The translations under genes and the position numbers were made by a program. A stretch of DNA of 64,000 nucleotides from Panacagrimonas sp052387695. Lineage in GTDB: Bacteria > Pseudomonadota > Gammaproteobacteria > Nevskiales > Nevskiaceae. The stretch's first letter is position 1, and each line of letters opens with the position of its first letter. The stretch covers positions 3,317 through 67,316 of the forward strand of contig JBQTIX010000092.1 in the NCBI GenBank assembly GCA_052387695.1, read 5' to 3'. Shown here piece by piece: positions 60,821-64,000 of the stretch. A model generated the notes under the pieces. The model searched no databases. It was not told the DNA's origin and worked only from the letters and a program-made list of their open reading frames with translations.

Positions 60821-62560
60821 ATGAGCCTGCCCCAAACCCTATCGCCGCTGCCTGAGCCGTCTCTGGTACTCGCGCCGGTATGCCTCGAACTGCGCGGCGT
60901 CTCGAAATCCTACGGCGTCGGCACGAATCGCACACCGGTGCTCGAAGACATCAACCTCAGCATCCGCGAGAACGAGTTCGTCGCCATCGTCGGCTTTTCC
61001 GGCAGCGGCAAGACCACGCTGATTTCGCTGATGGCCGGGCTGATCGGTGCCGACTCTGGCGAGATTCTCATCAAGGGCAAGCCGGTGACCGGGCCGGGTC
61101 CGGACCGCGGCGTGGTGTTCCAGAGCTATTCGCTGGCGCCCTGGATGACGGTGCGCGAAAACGTTGCGCTGTCGGTGGACGAGGTTTTCCGGCATCTGCC
61201 GAAAGCGGAGCGCGTCGCGCGGGTCGAGAAATACGTCGGCATGGTGGGTCTCACGCCGGCCATGACCAAGCGCCCGGCGGAACTCTCCGGCGGTATGCGC
61301 CAGAGAGTCGCGGTGGCGCGTGCGCTGGCCGCGAATCCGGATGTGCTGTTGCTCGACGAGCCGCTGTCCGCGCTCGACGCACTCACCCGCGCCAAGCTGC
61401 AGGACGAGATCGTGCAGATCTGGAGCCGGGACCGGAAAACCTGCGTGCTCATCACCAACGACGTGGACGAAGCGCTGTTGATGGCCGACCGGGTGATTCC
61501 GCTCGATCCCGGCATGGGTACGGGCGCGAACCGTCGCGGCGCCCACTTCGGTCCCGAGTTCATCGTCGATCTGGAGCGGCCGCGCGACCGGCGCGCGGTC
61601 AATCACAGCGCCGGCTTCATCCGCCTGCGCAAGGAGATCACTCAATACCTGATCGACGCCGGTGCGCGCTCGCGCGGCGAGCTGTCGAGCAAGGTCGTGG
61701 AACTGCGCCCGCAGGTGCCCACCACCAGCGACGAGCACCCGCGCGCGCTCCAGAGTCAGAAAAAGCGCGCGCCGACGCAGCCGCATCGCTACGCCGAGTT
61801 CAGCCAGGTCTCCAAGATCTACCCGACGCGCAAGGGTCCGGTGAAGGTGGTGGACGGCTTCGAACTCAAGATGCGGCAGGGCGAGTTCATTTCCATCATC
61901 GGCCACTCGGGCTGCGGAAAATCGACCGTGCTGTCGATGATGGCCGGGCTCAACGACATCAGCGAGGGCGTCATCGTGTTGGACGGACGCGAGGTGCACG
62001 ACGCCGGGCCCGACCGCGGCATCGTGTTCCAGGCACCCAGCCTCGTCCCCTGGCTCAGTGCCTTTGACAACGTGATGCTTGGCGTCAACCAGGTGTTCCC
62101 GCATGTCAGCAAAGCCGAGCGGATGGAAATTGCCGAACACTATCTCGGGCGCGTGGGGCTTTCGGATTCCGTGCACAAAAAGGCGTCGGAGCTTTCCAAC
62201 GGCATGAAGCAGCGCGTGGGCATTGCGCGCGCGTTCGCGCTCTCGCCCAAGATGCTGTTGCTCGACGAGCCCTTCGGTATGCTCGATTCGCTGACCCGCT
62301 GGGACTTGCAGGAAGTGCTGATGGACGTGTGGACGCGCACCAAGCTCACCGCCATCGTGGTCACGCACGACGTGGACGAGGCCATCCTGCTGGGCGACCG
62401 GGTGGTGATGATGACCAACGGCCCGAACGCCCGGGTCGGCAAGATCCTCGAAGTGGATCTGCCGCGCCCGCGCACGCGCAAGGCGCTGCTCGAACATCCG
62501 GACTATTACCGGCTGCGCGAAGAGCTGATCCAGTTTCTGGCGGATTGCGATACGCACTGA
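60821..62560 (+). CDS. Tandem-fused nitrate ABC transporter ATPase (two nucleotide-binding domains)
   Basis: A 579-residue protein with two ABC ATPase domains, replacing separate NrtC and NrtD chains. Domain 1 (~18-290): Walker A GFSGSGKTT, signature LSGGMRQRVAVARAL, Walker B VLLLDEPLSALDAL, but the H-loop is LITNDVDEA, Asn213 in place of His. Domain 2 (~325-579): Walker A GHSGCGKST, signature LSNGMKQRVGIARAF, Walker B LLLDEPFGMLD and a normal H-loop VVTHDVDEA (His516). The two sites may therefore be unequal. A charged linker (~275-325) joins them. It overlaps the next gene by 1 base (TGATG). Confidence 0.94.
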   Translation: MSLPQTLSPLPEPSLVLAPVCLELRGVSKSYGVGTNRTPVLEDINLSIRENEFVAIVGFSGSGKTTLISLMAGLIGADSGEILIKGKPVTGPGPDRGVVFQSYSLAPWMTVRENVALSVDEVFRHLPKAERVARVEKYVGMVGLTPAMTKRPAELSGGMRQRVAVARALAANPDVLLLDEPLSALDALTRAKLQDEIVQIWSRDRKTCVLITNDVDEALLMADRVIPLDPGMGTGANRRGAHFGPEFIVDLERPRDRRAVNHSAGFIRLRKEITQYLIDAGARSRGELSSKVVELRPQVPTTSDEHPRALQSQKKRAPTQPHRYAEFSQVSKIYPTRKGPVKVVDGFELKMRQGEFISIIGHSGCGKSTVLSMMAGLNDISEGVIVLDGREVHDAGPDRGIVFQAPSLVPWLSAFDNVMLGVNQVFPHVSKAERMEIAEHYLGRVGLSDSVHKKASELSNGMKQRVGIARAFALSPKMLLLDEPFGMLDSLTRWDLQEVLMDVWTRTKLTAIVVTHDVDEAILLGDRVVMMTNGPNARVGKILEVDLPRPRTRKALLEHPDYYRLREELIQFLADCDTH

Positions 62561-62973
62561 TGTCGGCGCGCGCCGTGCTTCAGTATTTCACGGCGCTGAG
62601 CACCGGCAGGATCGTGCTGTGGTGTTATCTGATCTGGTACCTGGTGACGGTCGCTTATTACTTTGATCCGACGCCATCCCTCTGGCTCAACGCGCTCGGC
62701 ATCAGTGCCGTCATCGGTACCGGCCTGGTCCTCTGTGTGAACCCCGGCGGGTTCGGCAGGCTCTACCCCTGGCCGACCTTTCGCCTGTTCCTGATGCCGT
62801 TCTGCGTATCGAGCTTTTCGTCGTTGATCAAGGGTCACGGTTTTTTCGTGATCCTGCCGCCGCGGATGACAGAGTTGATGACGTCTACAGGGCTGTGTGC
62901 GGCCCTCGTCTTGTGGATCATCGTTCTGAAACGCGTCCGCCGGCCCGCGTCGGGTCTTGTCAAACAGGGATGA
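62560..62973 (+). CDS. Small integral membrane protein after the nitrate importer
   Basis: A 137-residue protein with about four membrane helices (IVLWCYLIWYLVTVAYYF, WLNALGISAVIGTGLVLCV, LFLMPFCVSSFSSLIKG, LCAALVLWIIVLKRV) and a basic end. ATG overlaps the previous stop codon (TGATG), so it belongs to the operon. No family assigned. Confidence 0.75.
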   Translation: MSARAVLQYFTALSTGRIVLWCYLIWYLVTVAYYFDPTPSLWLNALGISAVIGTGLVLCVNPGGFGRLYPWPTFRLFLMPFCVSSFSSLIKGHGFFVILPPRMTELMTSTGLCAALVLWIIVLKRVRRPASGLVKQG

Positions 62974-63119
62974 CGTCGCAGCCTTTCATGGTCGTTCTCC
63001 GGGGAGCTACCGAGTGAGACCGTTATCCGTGTTTCTGGCGGGTCAATCCTGACCCCTGGCTAAAAAAATCCTGAGAGATTGATGCGCCGCTTTTTCTGCG
63101 CAGAAGCCAAGAGTCACGC

Positions 63120-63701
63120 CTACAGCGCGCCCTCGTACAGCTCCGCCAGCGTCAGCCACTGCACGCCCGGTACCGGCGTGTCGGCGCCGCATTCCACCGG
63201 TATTCGGGTCTCGAAGCCGGCGTAGCGCTCAGCCACGAATTCAAGGCTGCGACGGAAAACCCTGGCCTCGGGTTTCCCGGAATCGAGCACCAGGTAGGTG
63301 TGCATCCCCGGCAGCGCGCAGTAGGCGAAGCGTTTCTCGCGCAGGTCGACACGCTCGGTGGAGGGGGACAGCACCTCCACCACGATGCAGGGATGTTCGT
63401 TGTACAAGGCGTCCGGCGTGCCGGGACGGCAAGTGACCAGCACGTCCGGGTAATAGCCGATGTCCTCGCCGAGGATGCGCAGCTTCACCTTCAGCGCCTG
63501 GCTGTGGGTGTGACAGTGGGGGGCGTAGCGTTGGCGTAGCGCGACGTAGGCGTTGCCGGTGATCTGGCTATGCGCCTGCGTTCCGCCGGACATGCAGTAC
63601 ACCAGGCCGCTGACGTATTCGTAGCGCTCCTCCTGTTTCTGCTCCCAGGCGAGGTAATCGTGGAAGCTGAATTCGTGCTGGGGTTTGAGCAGGCTGGTCA
63701 T
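63120..63701 (-). CDS. Uma2-family (DUF820) endonuclease-like protein
   Basis: A 193-residue protein of the Uma2/DUF820 family, a PD-(D/E)XK nuclease fold. QEERYEYVSGLVYCMSGGTQ AHSQI at the start, then GYYPDVLVTC and CIVVEVLSPSTERVDLREKR contain the D and E-x-x residues of the fold. These genes are highly duplicated in some bacteria and their function is unproven. It lies alone after the nitrate region. Confidence 0.9.
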   Translation of the reverse strand: MTSLLKPQHEFSFHDYLAWEQKQEERYEYVSGLVYCMSGGTQAHSQITGNAYVALRQRYAPHCHTHSQALKVKLRILGEDIGYYPDVLVTCRPGTPDALYNEHPCIVVEVLSPSTERVDLREKRFAYCALPGMHTYLVLDSGKPEARVFRRSLEFVAERYAGFETRIPVECGADTPVPGVQWLTLAELYEGAL

Positions 63702-63876
63702 GGCGCACGGCGCGGGACGGAACTGGCCGATTGTGCGCGCGCCGGAAGAGGAGCGCCAAGAGCGGCCGGTCGGGCATCCCTGTGGCCGAGGCCCCGCGGC
63801 ATGGGCGACGAGTTCTGACCAAATCCTGAAATCATCGAAAAATCTTTCAACCCGATTTCAAGATTTCGTCAGGACG

Positions 63877-64000
63877 GGTAGTGCATCAGTATGAAATCCG
63901 TTCGCACCGAGTGGTAGCGCCGCGACAGCGGCGCTGATTGCGCAGCAATGGTTGGGTCCCAGTCCGGGAGTGCCATTGAGGCACTCCCGGATAAGCCCAA
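63877..64000. repeat. Repeat sequence at the window end with an 11-bp perfect hairpin
   Basis: GGTAGTGCATCAGTATGAA resembles the end of the MITE at 42101. AGCGCCGC-GACA-GCGGCGCT follows, then CCGGGAGTGCC-ATTGA-GGCACTCCCGG (63964-63990) inside outer arms TTGGG/CCCAA. No gene is seen after the Uma2 gene; the element may continue beyond the window. Confidence 0.6.

Noticed and set aside
63952..64000. Hairpin at the window end as an intrinsic terminator
   Set aside because: The 11-bp stem has no T-run after it within the window and no gene reads into it on the plus strand; it fits better as part of a repeat element.

Overview
The window is a GC-rich (roughly two-thirds G+C) bacterial chromosome segment. 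The surE-pcm-nlpD order, a Bat/MoxR operon, a NasS-NasT nitrate regulatory system and abundant GTAG-headed REP elements point to a gammaproteobacterium, probably of a xanthomonad-like or nevskiad-like lineage. The lineage is an inference from gene order and repeat type. No rRNA, tRNA, CRISPR array, prophage or intact transposase was seen.

Layout. 0-8 kb: the end of a P-type cation ATPase, a tandem universal stress protein, a CPA1 Na+/H+ antiporter, a cold-shock protein next to a delta-9-type desaturase, an Smr-domain protein. 6.8-12.8 kb: surE, pcm, DedA, an NlpD-like amidase activator, sppA, murI. rpoS, the usual partner of nlpD, is absent. 13-17.8 kb: a three-gene minus-strand operon (LolA-like protein, DUF1302-like barrel, MMPL/RND exporter); the barrel gene carries one in-frame amber codon. 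17.8-24 kb: an accessory island with VapBC, a HigBA remnant, BrnTA, a RelE/HigA-like pair, a cyclic-nucleotide-binding/diiron-like pair, the duplicated 5' end of a broken gene, and an orphan outer-membrane protein. 24-37.7 kb: a hybrid histidine kinase, DUF3014, a seven-gene MoxR-Bat operon, recN and nadK. 38-42 kb: a 1292-residue secreted S8-type protease with P-domain, Ig-like and RTX repeats. 42.4-48.4 kb: a five-gene operon of unknown envelope proteins dominated by TPRs.

48.7-63 kb is a nitrate/nitrite acquisition region. It has two NasS-like sensors and two NasT-like ANTAR regulators arranged as two divergent pairs, then two complete NrtABCD-type ABC importers. The first importer is preceded by an outer-membrane channel. 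Both importer operons start with a leader RNA containing two hairpins with A1/G4 loops (the ANTAR recognition signature) followed by an intrinsic terminator, so transcription antitermination by NasT is expected. A third candidate leader precedes nasT itself. The second importer has a lipoprotein receptor and two ATPase domains fused in one chain.

The intergenic space is unusually crowded with short mobile repeats of at least six families: GTAG-type REPs (one array with an exact 146-bp period, one copy inside the batD reading frame), palindromic MITE-like elements with target duplications (one inserted into a REP with an 8-bp duplication, two that duplicate a TCA/TGA stop-codon triplet), and several inverted pairs.
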